From positions 248,001-312,000 of the forward strand of contig NZ_JNFG01000199.1 in the NCBI RefSeq assembly GCF_000729995.1: a stretch of DNA of 64,000 bases, read 5' to 3'. Each line of letters starts with the position of its first letter. Positions within the stretch are counted from its first letter, which is position 1. The DNA is from Caballeronia sordidicola (lineage in GTDB: Bacteria > Pseudomonadota > Gammaproteobacteria > Burkholderiales > Burkholderiaceae). Positions 1 through 7,789 of this stretch are shown here, piece by piece. A program made the position numbers and the translations under genes. The notes beneath the pieces are model-generated. The model made no database searches. It worked only from the letters and a program-made list of their open reading frames with translations, and was not told the DNA's origin.

Positions 1-240
1 GTTGAAGACGTCTGATAAAGCCGGATCGGCGCTAATAATCATCGCCTGGGTGCGCAATGCCGCGGTGTCCGCGAGTTTCGACCAAGCGTAGGCTGCAGTC
101 ACTTTGCCCGACAGTATCTTCAGCGCGATTTCCCGTTGCGCCTCCATGCTCGCGAACCGCCACATCGACAGGCCGACGACGCCAAAAATCAGCACAAGCA
201 GCAACGCAGTTGAAATCCAGAGTTTGGTGGCGAGTTTCAT
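1..240 (-). CDS. Methyl-accepting chemotaxis protein, N-terminal part only
   Basis: The gene is cut by the left window edge, leaving 80 codons read leftward from an ATG at 240. The product opens MKLATKLW and has a hydrophobic helix at about residues 9-24 (TALLLVLIFGVVGLSM). A charged stretch follows that begins a periplasmic ligand-binding helix bundle, the usual start of a Tar/Tsr-type chemoreceptor. The methylated and CheW-contacting cytoplasmic domain lies outside the window. The identification rests on this N-terminus only. Another single-helix membrane sensor is possible. Confidence 0.6.
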   Translation of the reverse strand, partial: MKLATKLWISTALLLVLIFGVVGLSMWRFASMEAQREIALKILSGKVTAAYAWSKLADTAALRTQAMIISADPALSDVFN

Positions 241-603
241 GCAACCTTTGTTCTATGAGCTGTCGCGCAAGGGGCAACTGCGTTTAAGTAGGCCCGCTCA
301 ACATGTCCCAGCGGGATTACCGCGAGGATGGCGGTGCGTGGGACACCATTAGATGCGAGACGAAGACATGCGGGACTTACTGAAGATCACGCTCCGGCGC
401 TCGAAAGCACTCGCAGCCGGGGCCGGCGCGCAAGGCCGCCGCCCATACGCCGAGCGGGTGGCAGCTGCCCGCTCCACAACACGATTCCATTCGCGGACAC
501 GCTGTCACAATGAAGCTTCGCGCACGCATGTAGCCGCGATGCCTGCCTGGTAACGAGCGCCGTGGTCACGTGCACGGCAGTTTCAAAGCAAGGTCATCTC
601 TTG
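241..603. other. No gene recognised
   Basis: This 363-bp stretch separates the divergent chemoreceptor start from the 3' end of the minus-strand catabolic operon. Open frames here are short, overlap each other and give Arg-rich products without recognisable motifs. No clear terminator hairpin was seen. Confidence 0.5.
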
Positions 604-1311
604 TCATGCCGGCTCCATGCCGTGACGAAGCTTGGCGGATCCGGCCTCGGGGGAGGCCAGAAACGAGAGCAGCGCCCTCGAGGCATCTTTTTGTCTGGAT
701 GCTGTGCATATGGCCGCCGAAAAAACCGTGATGATCTGGATTTCGGATGGCAAAGAGCCTACGACATCAATGCCTGGTAGATGCATCAACTCGCTCAATT
801 GCTGGAAACCAAGCTCGACATCGCCGCGGGCGACAAGCGTGCCTACCGGGACGCCTGGCGGTGCCTGCACGGTGCGCGCCGCGATGGTTTCAGCAATGCC
901 CCAGCGCTCGAACAGACGGCTCAGGTGCGAACCGCTGGGACCTGTCGAATAGCCGATGGTGCGCGCGGCCAGAATGGCATCGCGAACGGCCGCTTCGGAG
1001 CCGATTGCGGGTCGCGGCGCCCCAGCCGCCACCGCAATCGCCACGCCCGAACGGGCCAGGTCGACCCGACTGGCCGGATCGACCAGGCCGCCTACGGCGA
1101 GCCGGTCGATCGCGTCCGCCGCGAGCACGACGATATCGAATTGCTCGTCTTCCTGAACGCGCCGGGCAGCGGCGACGCCGCCGACCGACTCGATGACCAC
1201 CGTGCACCCCGATCGTCGCTCATAATCTTCGACCAATTCTGCCAGCACCTGACGCGTAGCCATCGATGAAATACCGGTGATCTTCTTGCGCATGTTTTGA
1301 TCAATGACCAT
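604..1311 (-). CDS. Solute-binding-protein-fold protein (ModA-like) without signal peptide
   Basis: This is a 235-aa product related to molybdate/tungstate-type periplasmic binding proteins (SBP type II). Recognisable parts are MATRQVLAELVEDYERRSG, FDIVVLAADAIDRLAVGG, a lobe-crossing segment with IGYSTGPSGSHL, and GDVELGFQQLSELM. The ATG at 1311 lies 13 bp past the stop of the aldolase gene and follows GGCGG. Longer upstream extensions would be Cys/Arg-rich and overlap ligK. From this start there is no hydrophobic leader, so the protein should be cytoplasmic. It is the last gene of a ring-cleavage operon and no ABC permease or ATPase adjoins. It may bind a pathway intermediate or be an enzyme built on this fold. 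Family assignment is good, function unknown. Confidence 0.75.
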   Translation of the reverse strand: MVIDQNMRKKITGISSMATRQVLAELVEDYERRSGCTVVIESVGGVAAARRVQEDEQFDIVVLAADAIDRLAVGGLVDPASRVDLARSGVAIAVAAGAPRPAIGSEAAVRDAILAARTIGYSTGPSGSHLSRLFERWGIAETIAARTVQAPPGVPVGTLVARGDVELGFQQLSELMHLPGIDVVGSLPSEIQIITVFSAAICTASRQKDASRALLSFLASPEAGSAKLRHGMEPA

Positions 1312-1324
1312 TTGACCGCCGTTA

Positions 1325-2014
1325 TCAGTCGATATAGCGCAGACCGGCCTGTTGCAATGGCTCGCGCATGTTGTACATATCGAGGCCGAGCACACCCGAG
1401 GCCAGTTTGGCGCGCTTCTCGCCTTCGTTGGCTTCTCGGGCGGTGGCCTTTTCGAGAACCTTCTGCGCCCATGCTGCGGGCACCACGACCACACCGTCGT
1501 CGTCCGCCACGACGACGTCGCCAGGCGTCACCAATGCCCCGGCACATATCACGGGAATGTTCACGGACCCGAGCGTCGCCTTGACCGTTCCTTTGGACGA
1601 GATCGCGCGGCTCCACACCGGGAAGTTCATCTGCGCCAGCACGCGCACGTCGCGCACGCCTGCGTCGATGATGAGTCCTCGTGCGCCGCGCGCCTTGAAG
1701 CTCGTCGCCAACAGGTCGCCGAAAAAGCCATCGGTGGAATCGGCCGTGACGGCGGCAACGACAACGTCGCCCGGCCGAATCTGTTCGGCTGCGACGTGCA
1801 GCATCCAGTTATCGCCCGGCTGAAGCAGGACCGTGATCGCCGTTCCCCCCGCCTGCGCGCCGTTGTAGATTGGACGCATATAGGGTTTCATCAGGCCCAC
1901 GCGTCCCATGGCCTCGTGGACGGTTGCAGAACCGAGCGCACCCAGTCCGGTGGCCGCATCGCTGTGCGCTCGCGCAATGTTGCGATACACGACTCCAAGC
2001 TCATACATGATCAA
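1325..2014 (-). CDS. ligK: 4-carboxy-4-hydroxy-2-oxoadipate aldolase / oxaloacetate decarboxylase (LigK/GalC type)
   Basis: The 229-aa product belongs to the RraA-like class II aldolases. Known members split 4-carboxy-4-hydroxy-2-oxoadipate into pyruvate and oxaloacetate with a divalent metal, and also decarboxylate oxaloacetate. Diagnostic stretches are GSATVHEAMGR near residue 28, a GD-rich turn (RPGDVVVAAV), GLIIDAGVRDVR with the G-x3-RD substrate and metal motif at about 113-124, and GDVVVADDDGVVVVP at 165-180. Length is the family norm. The ATG overlaps the stop of the hydratase gene by 4 bp (ATGA), implying translational coupling. Neighbouring LigJ- and LigI-type genes support the pathway role. 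Confidence 0.9.
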   Translation of the reverse strand: MIMYELGVVYRNIARAHSDAATGLGALGSATVHEAMGRVGLMKPYMRPIYNGAQAGGTAITVLLQPGDNWMLHVAAEQIRPGDVVVAAVTADSTDGFFGDLLATSFKARGARGLIIDAGVRDVRVLAQMNFPVWSRAISSKGTVKATLGSVNIPVICAGALVTPGDVVVADDDGVVVVPAAWAQKVLEKATAREANEGEKRAKLASGVLGLDMYNMREPLQQAGLRYID

Positions 2015-3036
2015 TGTCCTTTCGTTCTGAGTGCTGCATCGAGGCGCGGGTAGACACGGCGCGCATTCCCCTCGTAAATCTTGTACCGCTCGTCGGCATC
2101 GATATGCGCGGCCTCGATGTAGCGCTTCGTGTCGTCGAAATAGTTTCCCGTCTCCGGATCAATGCCGCGCACCGCGCCAATCATCTCGCTCGCAAACAGG
2201 ATGTTGTCCACGGGAATCACGCGCGTGAGCAGGTCGATGCCCGGCTGGTGATAAACGCAGGTATCGAAGAAGACGTTATTGAGCAGATGATCTTTCAGCA
2301 ATGGCTTTTTCAGCTCCTGCGCGAGCCCGCGGAAGCGACCCCAGTGATATGGCACGGCGCCGCCGCCATGCGGGATCACGAAGCGCAAGGTTGGAAAGTC
2401 GCGGAACAGGTCCGAGGTCAGGCATTGCATGAAGGCGGTCGTGTCCGCGTTCAGGTAGTGCGCGCCCGTGGTGTGAAAACACGCGTTGCAGCTCGTGCTC
2501 ACGTGGATCATTGCGGGGATGTCGTACTCGACCATCTTCTCGTAGATCGGATACCAGTAGCGATCCGAGAGCGGCGGGCTCGTCCAGTGACCGCCCGACG
2601 GATCGGGATTCAGGTTGATCGCCACGTTGCCGTACTGCTCCACGCACTTGACGAGCTCGGGGATGCAGGTGGCCGTATCAACGCCCGGGCTTTGCGGCAG
2701 CATTGCGGCGGGGATGAAGTGATCGGGGAATAACTGGCTCACGCGAAAGCACAGTTCGTTGCAGATCGCAGCCCATGTGCTGGAAACTTCAAAGTCGCCG
2801 ATGTGATGCGCCATGAAGCTCGCCCGCGGGCTGAAGATGGTGAGGTCGAGGCCGCGCTCGCGCATGAGCTTTAACTGGTTGCCCTCGATCGACTCGCGCA
2901 GCTCATCGTCGCCAATCTGCAATTCGGACGCCTTCGGTCTCTCCGACGGATTGCTGATGCCAGCGATCTGGCGGTTGCGCCACGCCTCCAGCGCCTTCGG
3001 CGCGGTGGTGTAGTGGCCGTGAATGTCGATGATCAT
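2011..3036 (-). CDS. ligJ: 4-oxalomesaconate hydratase, amidohydrolase superfamily (LigJ type)
   Basis: The enzyme adds water to 4-oxalomesaconate to give 4-carboxy-4-hydroxy-2-oxoadipate, the substrate of the aldolase encoded immediately downstream. With the ATG at 3036 the product is 341 aa and begins MIIDIHGHYTT, with the metal-binding HxH at residues 6 and 8. Later motifs are MIHVSTSCNACFHTTG, FVIPHGGGAVPYHWGR and LFASEMIGAVRG, as expected of LigJ-like amidohydrolase-fold hydratases. A further 41 codons of open frame upstream have no homology-like features, so the shorter start is chosen. It is fourth of the five main genes of the operon. A GalB-type hydratase of another fold does the same reaction in gallate pathways, but this protein is the LigJ type. 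Confidence 0.9.
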   Translation of the reverse strand: MIIDIHGHYTTAPKALEAWRNRQIAGISNPSERPKASELQIGDDELRESIEGNQLKLMRERGLDLTIFSPRASFMAHHIGDFEVSSTWAAICNELCFRVSQLFPDHFIPAAMLPQSPGVDTATCIPELVKCVEQYGNVAINLNPDPSGGHWTSPPLSDRYWYPIYEKMVEYDIPAMIHVSTSCNACFHTTGAHYLNADTTAFMQCLTSDLFRDFPTLRFVIPHGGGAVPYHWGRFRGLAQELKKPLLKDHLLNNVFFDTCVYHQPGIDLLTRVIPVDNILFASEMIGAVRGIDPETGNYFDDTKRYIEAAHIDADERYKIYEGNARRVYPRLDAALRTKGH

Positions 3037-3133
3037 CGTCGCTCCAACTAGTTGAATTCCCGGCGCGATTACCCGAGTGGTATGCGCGCCAACTTCATTA
3101 GTACACCTTGTTCGCCTGCAGAGGCACCTCGTC

Positions 3134-4231
3134 CTAAAACGAATGCTGCATGCCGACACCGTAGGTACTGCCCGACGGATTGGCCGTCAGCTTGTCGTAG
3201 GAATAGACCGCATACACATACGTGCGCTTGGACAAAATGTATTCATATGCGACAGATCCGGTGTTGCGCACGTTGCTATGGTTCAGTGGCGCGCTGTGCT
3301 TCGTGCGCGCCCATTCGGCGAGGATCAGGTTCGACGGGGACAATGGCACCGAGACGCCCAGTTCATACGTATGCGAGCCGGTCTCGACATCGTTGTTACT
3401 GGTCATCTGCGCGGCTCCATAGACCTTGACGAGTTTTGCATCGTATGCGGCGCCTGCGAGATACAGATATTGTCCGCTCGACGGCGCGACCGCAGCCGCC
3501 CGTGCACGCTGCGCCGAGAGCACGGCTGTGAGCGGACCGCTTACGTATGTCAGATGCAAACCAATATTGTCCTTCCCCTGCTGACCCGTAGTGCTGCTGA
3601 CGCCGTAGATCGCCGTGCCGGTGAGTCCGCCATAGTTGGGCGAAACATATTCGACGGCGTTTGCCCAAACGGTGTCGCCGATTTGCGTATTGTTGTAACT
3701 TGCCGTGTACGACTGCACGATCAATGGCGAAAACACCACCGATCCGCCGAACGGATTGACGAGGATCTGATTGAAATACGTCGGATTGGTTTGTTCACCA
3801 AATTTGAACGTGCCGTATGCGCCAGTCAAGCCGACATAGGCGTTGCGCGAGAACAAACCATCCGTCGTATTGCGCCCCATCTGCCCCGTGTTTGGCCTGA
3901 AGAAGCTTTCGAGCGCGAAGAACACCGCATTGCCGCCACCAATGTCCTCTTTGCCGCGCATGCCCCAAAAAGAAGTTGTCATTCCGCCGCCGCCTTCCTG
4001 TACCGTGCTCGAACGCGTGGTGCTCAGCTTCGAGCTATCGATATACATACCGATCAACCCATACAGCTGCACGGAAGAGCTTGACATCGACGCTGCGCCG
4101 GCCGCTGCCTGCGAATCGTCCGCATACGCGGCAGGTGCGACAAGCCCGCTTGCCGCGAGCAATGCCGTGCCGAGGCGGGTGGCGTTGAGTTTTGGAAGCC
4201 TGGGGGTTGCGCTGTTTTTTGCTGACTTCAT
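3134..4231 (-). CDS. Gram-negative porin, trimeric OmpC-like family of Burkholderiales
   Basis: The 365-aa outer-membrane beta-barrel has an N-terminal leader: a basic stretch, then a hydrophobic TALLAASGLVAPAAYA and likely cleavage after AYA at about residue 37. The mature start SSVQLYGLIGMYIDS is the typical first strand. FGEQTN resembles the constriction-loop region, and the last residue is Phe, required for barrel assembly. An ATG preceded by GGAG (TTTGGAGATGAAACATG) supports the start. It sits between dctA and ligJ on the same strand, so it probably admits the aromatic or dicarboxylic substrate of this operon. Exact ligand cannot be read from sequence. Confidence 0.88.
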   Translation of the reverse strand: MKSAKNSATPRLPKLNATRLGTALLAASGLVAPAAYADDSQAAAGAASMSSSSVQLYGLIGMYIDSSKLSTTRSSTVQEGGGGMTTSFWGMRGKEDIGGGNAVFFALESFFRPNTGQMGRNTTDGLFSRNAYVGLTGAYGTFKFGEQTNPTYFNQILVNPFGGSVVFSPLIVQSYTASYNNTQIGDTVWANAVEYVSPNYGGLTGTAIYGVSSTTGQQGKDNIGLHLTYVSGPLTAVLSAQRARAAAVAPSSGQYLYLAGAAYDAKLVKVYGAAQMTSNNDVETGSHTYELGVSVPLSPSNLILAEWARTKHSAPLNHSNVRNTGSVAYEYILSKRTYVYAVYSYDKLTANPSGSTYGVGMQHSF

Positions 4232-4343
4232 GTTTCATCTCCAAACCAGTTTGTAGTTTTATGCGCGAGCGCCTCCCGCTGCGTGCACGAGCAGCACACG
4301 CAGACAGCGAAACACACGAGGGTTTTTCCCGCCGGCTAGCCGG

Positions 4344-5645
4344 TCATTCGATGTGACGGCGGGACAGTTCGGCGTTCAGTTTCGAACGGTCAAGCTCGTG
4401 CTCCCACGCGGACACCAACAAGGTGGCGACCCCGTTGCCGATGGTGTTGACAATCGCGAGCCCCGTTCCCATGAAGCGGTGAATGCCAAGGATCAGCACC
4501 ATTCCGGACACCGGGATAATCGGGAAGACCAGCAGCGTCGAGGTCAGCATCACGAAGGCCGCGCCAGCCACGCCGCTCGCGCCTTTCGACGTCAGCGTCG
4601 CGACGCCCACGAGCGTCAGCTGCTGCGTGAGGCTGAGTTCAATGTTGAACGCCTGCGCGATAAACAGCACAGCCATCGTCAGATAGATGTTGGTGCCGTC
4701 GAGATTGAACGAATAGCCGGCTGGAATCACGAGACCCACCACCGATTTCGAGCACCCGAGCCGTTCGAGCTTTTCGAGCATCTGCGGGAGCGCGGCCTCA
4801 GACGAACTGGTGCCGAGTACGATCAGAACTTCTTCGCGGATATAGCTCAGGAAACGCAGAATGCTGAAACCGAGCAACCGGGAAATGATCCCGAGCACGA
4901 CCAGCACGAAGAAGGCGAGTGTCAGGTAAAACGCGCCGATCAGCTTCAGCAGCGGCAGTACGGCGCCGATGCCATAGGTGCCGATCGTGAACGCGATCGA
5001 TCCAAACGCGCCGATCGCCGCAACCTTCATGATGATGTGGACGATGCCGAAGAACGTGTGTGCAAAGCGGTCGATCATGCGGACTAGTGGCCGGCCATAT
5101 TCGCCCGTGGCCGCGAGCGCGGCGCCGAACAGCACCGAGATCAGGAGAATCTGCAGCACGTTACCGGTCGAGAATGCACTGACGACGGTGTCGGGAATGA
5201 TTTGCATCAGAAACTCGACCGTGTTCTGTTGATGCGCGGCAGTCGTGAATCCGGCGAGCGCTTTGGTATCGATCGTTGCGGGATCCAGATTGAAGCCGGT
5301 GCCGGGATGAAACAGATGCCCGGCCACGAGCCCGATCACGAGCGACAGTGTCGACACGATTTCGAAATACAACAGCGCCTTGCCGCCGACACGCCCGACC
5401 TTCTTTATGTCGCCCATGCCGGCCATGCCGGAGACGACGGTGCAGAAGATGATCGGGCCGATCACCATCTTGACGAGCTTGATGAACGCGTCGCCGAGCG
5501 GCTTCATCTGCACGGCGAGCGACGGCATGAAATGACCGAGCAGTACGCCGAGAAAGATCGCGACTAATAAATGGAAATACAGCGTGCGGTAGAACGGTTT
5601 CTTCGAGCTTCGTGCGGGGGGCGTCATGACGGCACTGTCATTCAT
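4344..5645 (-). CDS. dctA: DctA-type C4-dicarboxylate:cation symporter
   Basis: The 433-aa inner-membrane carrier belongs to the DAACS family. Alternating hydrophobic segments span the chain. The signature GTSSSEAALPQMLEKL near residue 280 is the first re-entrant loop, and GYSFNLDGTNIYLTMA near 310 carries the cation and substrate motif NLDGT. Characterised members import succinate, fumarate and malate, some orotate. In this operon it may instead import an oxo-dicarboxylate or pyrone dicarboxylate, or salvage pathway products; this is inference. Its ATG overlaps the stop of a 21-codon upstream ORF (ATGA). GGGAG 9 nt upstream could also recruit ribosomes directly. Confidence 0.9.
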   Translation of the reverse strand: MNDSAVMTPPARSSKKPFYRTLYFHLLVAIFLGVLLGHFMPSLAVQMKPLGDAFIKLVKMVIGPIIFCTVVSGMAGMGDIKKVGRVGGKALLYFEIVSTLSLVIGLVAGHLFHPGTGFNLDPATIDTKALAGFTTAAHQQNTVEFLMQIIPDTVVSAFSTGNVLQILLISVLFGAALAATGEYGRPLVRMIDRFAHTFFGIVHIIMKVAAIGAFGSIAFTIGTYGIGAVLPLLKLIGAFYLTLAFFVLVVLGIISRLLGFSILRFLSYIREEVLIVLGTSSSEAALPQMLEKLERLGCSKSVVGLVIPAGYSFNLDGTNIYLTMAVLFIAQAFNIELSLTQQLTLVGVATLTSKGASGVAGAAFVMLTSTLLVFPIIPVSGMVLILGIHRFMGTGLAIVNTIGNGVATLLVSAWEHELDRSKLNAELSRRHIE

Positions 5646-5707
5646 GGCGCTGCTCCCAGATAAGCCAAATGGGCCGGATGGGCCACGTGGCGATGCGTAT
5701 CGGTCAT
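5642..5707 (-). CDS. 21-codon upstream ORF overlapping the dctA start
   Basis: A minus-strand ATG at 5707 follows an excellent ribosome-binding site (CAGGAGACAAGC). The frame runs 21 codons, beginning MTDTHRHVAHPAH and ending GAAP, and stops at a TGA that shares ATGA with the dctA start at 5645. Four of its first twelve residues are His. It could be a translational-coupling leader, a His-sensing attenuator or a chance ORF. No terminator/antiterminator pair was identified, so coupling is the simplest reading. Confidence 0.45.
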   Translation of the reverse strand: MTDTHRHVAHPAHLAYLGAAP

Positions 5708-5815
5708 GCTTGTCTCCTGACTGGAAGGGTGGTGGAAAACCGGTCGATTCGGGATTTCCGCCTGACTGCCATTCTTGGTGTGGCAGTTCAAAAGTGAGTG
5801 AAGCGAACGGTTCGC

Positions 5816-6679
5816 TCAGAATCCGTAAAGCCGTGCCGGGTTCGTGACGAGCAGTTGTTCGCGCAGCGCCGCGTCCGGGCAGAAGCGGAACAGCAAATCG
5901 ACCAGTTCACCGTCGTTCGGCATGTCGTGGCTGATGTTCGGATGCGGCCAGTCGGTGCCCCACAGGACCCGGTCGGGCGCGGCTTCGATCAGCGTGCGCG
6001 CGAAGGGAATTGCATCGTCGAATGGACGGTGGCCCGCGGACACGCGTTCGGCTCCGCACACCTTGACCCATGCGAGCGGATTGCGCATCAATTCCAGAAG
6101 CTGGCGGAACGGCTGCTGATCGACACCGGCGTCGGCACGAACCCGGCCCATGTGGTCGATCACGAATGGCACTTTGATGCGTGCGATCCGTTCCGCGTAT
6201 TGCAGGATGTCCTGCGCGTCGAGATGCAGCACGACGTGCCAGCCGAGCCGCTCGATACGCTCGAGCACGCTGTCGAAAACGTCGAGGTCGGGCGCACCGC
6301 CCAGATGTGCAACGAAATTGAAGCGCACGCCGCGCACGCCGCGCGCGTCGAGGTCGGCCAATTGTTCGTCGGTGACAGCGCCGTCGACGATCGCGACGCC
6401 GCGATAGCGTCCGTTGCCGCGTGAAATCGCATCCAGCATCGCGGTGTTGTCAGTGCCGTGGCAACTTGCCTGCACGATCACGCCGCGGCTCGCGCCGAGG
6501 AAATCGTGCAGCGCAACCAGGCGTTCGAACGGCGCGTCCGGCGGCGTGTAACTGCGCTCTGGCGCGTACGGAAAGACTTCGGCGGGGCCAAACACGTGGC
6601 AGTGCGCGTCGCAGGCGCCGGCCGGCAGGCGCTGGGCGGGCTGAACGGGAAGGGGATCGGGCGGCAGGCAGGATTTCAT
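5816..6679 (-). CDS. ligI: 2-pyrone-4,6-dicarboxylate lactonase (LigI type)
   Basis: The 287-aa member of amidohydrolase family 2 would hydrolyse 2-pyrone-4,6-dicarboxylate to 4-oxalomesaconate. The N-terminal GACDAHCHVFGP carries the HxH pair at residues 26 and 28. The middle has GVRGVRFNFV and HVVLHLDAQDI, then FVIDHMGRV. The C-terminal WGTDWPHPN supplies the catalytic Asp. This order and length fit LigI. It is the first gene of the operon, 132 bp from the divergent LysR gene, and feeds the LigJ/LigK steps downstream. A related lactonase for another substrate is possible, but the neighbouring genes agree with LigI. Confidence 0.88.
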   Translation of the reverse strand: MKSCLPPDPLPVQPAQRLPAGACDAHCHVFGPAEVFPYAPERSYTPPDAPFERLVALHDFLGASRGVIVQASCHGTDNTAMLDAISRGNGRYRGVAIVDGAVTDEQLADLDARGVRGVRFNFVAHLGGAPDLDVFDSVLERIERLGWHVVLHLDAQDILQYAERIARIKVPFVIDHMGRVRADAGVDQQPFRQLLELMRNPLAWVKVCGAERVSAGHRPFDDAIPFARTLIEAAPDRVLWGTDWPHPNISHDMPNDGELVDLLFRFCPDAALREQLLVTNPARLYGF

Positions 6680-6783
6680 GGGCGTCGTCTCGATATCATT
6701 GCCGCAGGGCGCGGCTTTCTCTGGTTGAACGCATTGTGGCCGCGAGCCTGCGTCGCTACAATCTCAATACTCAACTAGCTGAT

Positions 6784-6798
6784 ATGTAAAATTCACAT
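6784..6798. promoter_or_regulatory. Probable LysR operator between ligI and its regulator
   Basis: ATGTAAAATTCACAT is an imperfect palindrome with all but one pair of positions matching about its centre, and it contains a T-N11-A pattern. It lies 12 bp upstream of the LysR gene and about 105 bp upstream of ligI, where an autorepression site is usual. Confidence 0.45.
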
Positions 6799-6810
6799 GG
6801 CTCACGGAAA

Positions 6811-7743
6811 ATGGACTTGAAGCAGCTGGAGGCCTTCGTTCATGTCGCCGAACTCGGCAGTTTTACGCGCGCTGCGATTGCGCTCGACACCAACCAGCCC
6901 GCCTTGAGCCGGCTGGTGCGGCACCTGGAAGTGGAATTGCGGCACACGCTGCTCGAGCGCAACGGCCGCGGCGTATCGCTCACGCCCGCCGGTCAGCGGA
7001 TGCTCGCGCATGCGAAGGGCATCTTGCAGCAAATTCAGCGCGCCTCGCAGGATCTGGATGCGTTGCGCGGCGCAGCTGGCGGCCATTTCGCCATTGGCAT
7101 TACGCCGAGTTTTGCCAGGGTCGCTACGAATGAATTGGTGCGGGGTTTTCGCACTTCGTTTCCCGGCGCGACCATCTCGGTTGCGCAAGGCTTGTCGACC
7201 TACCTGGTCGAGTGGCTGATGATGGGACGTATCGACGTGGCGGTGCTCTATGACACGTTCGATACACCGCTGATCGACAAGCGAACCGTCTTCACTGAAG
7301 AACTGTTTTTGATTGGCCCGGACAATGGCACGGACGGCACCACGCACGACGAGACAGTGCGCGCGCCGCTAGCGGCGATCCCGTTGCGGGAAATCACGCG
7401 TTATCCGCTCGTGATTCCCGGTCGGATGCACGCGATCAGACGGATGGTTGAGGCGGCTGCCGCGGAGCAAGGCGTCAGATTGCGGATCGAACTGGAGGTC
7501 GATGCGGTGATTTCGATTCTCGATCTCGTCGACGAGGGCATCGGCTACGCGGTACTTCCACTTAACGCGACGACCAGTGATGCACTCAAGCGGCGCTTCC
7601 AGGTAATCCGCATTACCGAGCCGACGCTCTTCAGCCGTCTTGCGATCGCGACCAGTAGCAAGCACACCCTGTCGCAACTCGCAATCCAGGCTATCGCAAT
7701 GCTCGAATCCAGAATATTGCCGCTCTACGGCACTGCTACCTGA
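6811..7743 (+). CDS. LysR-type transcriptional regulator of the lig-like operon
   Basis: The 310-aa product starts MDLKQLEAFVHVAELGSF and has the winged helix-turn-helix at residues 2-60 (AAIALDTNQPALSRLVRHLE). A linker helix and a periplasmic-binding-like effector domain from about 90 follow. It is divergent from the operon at 6679-604, the standard arrangement for a LysR activator of the adjacent genes. The effector is probably a pathway intermediate such as pyrone dicarboxylate or oxalomesaconate (inference). The effector domain contains a run of acidic and Thr residues near 170 (DNGTDGTTHDE). Confidence 0.88.
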   Translation: MDLKQLEAFVHVAELGSFTRAAIALDTNQPALSRLVRHLEVELRHTLLERNGRGVSLTPAGQRMLAHAKGILQQIQRASQDLDALRGAAGGHFAIGITPSFARVATNELVRGFRTSFPGATISVAQGLSTYLVEWLMMGRIDVAVLYDTFDTPLIDKRTVFTEELFLIGPDNGTDGTTHDETVRAPLAAIPLREITRYPLVIPGRMHAIRRMVEAAAAEQGVRLRIELEVDAVISILDLVDEGIGYAVLPLNATTSDALKRRFQVIRITEPTLFSRLAIATSSKHTLSQLAIQAIAMLESRILPLYGTAT

Positions 7744-7789
7744 CCCTACGTTTACGTCGCACGTCCGCTCTCTTGGTCAACTCGACATC

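Noticed and set aside
4320..4345. CCGGCTAGCCGG after dctA as a terminator
   Set aside because: The palindrome is only 12 bp without a loop or U-tract, and the porin gene follows in the same direction as part of the probable operon.
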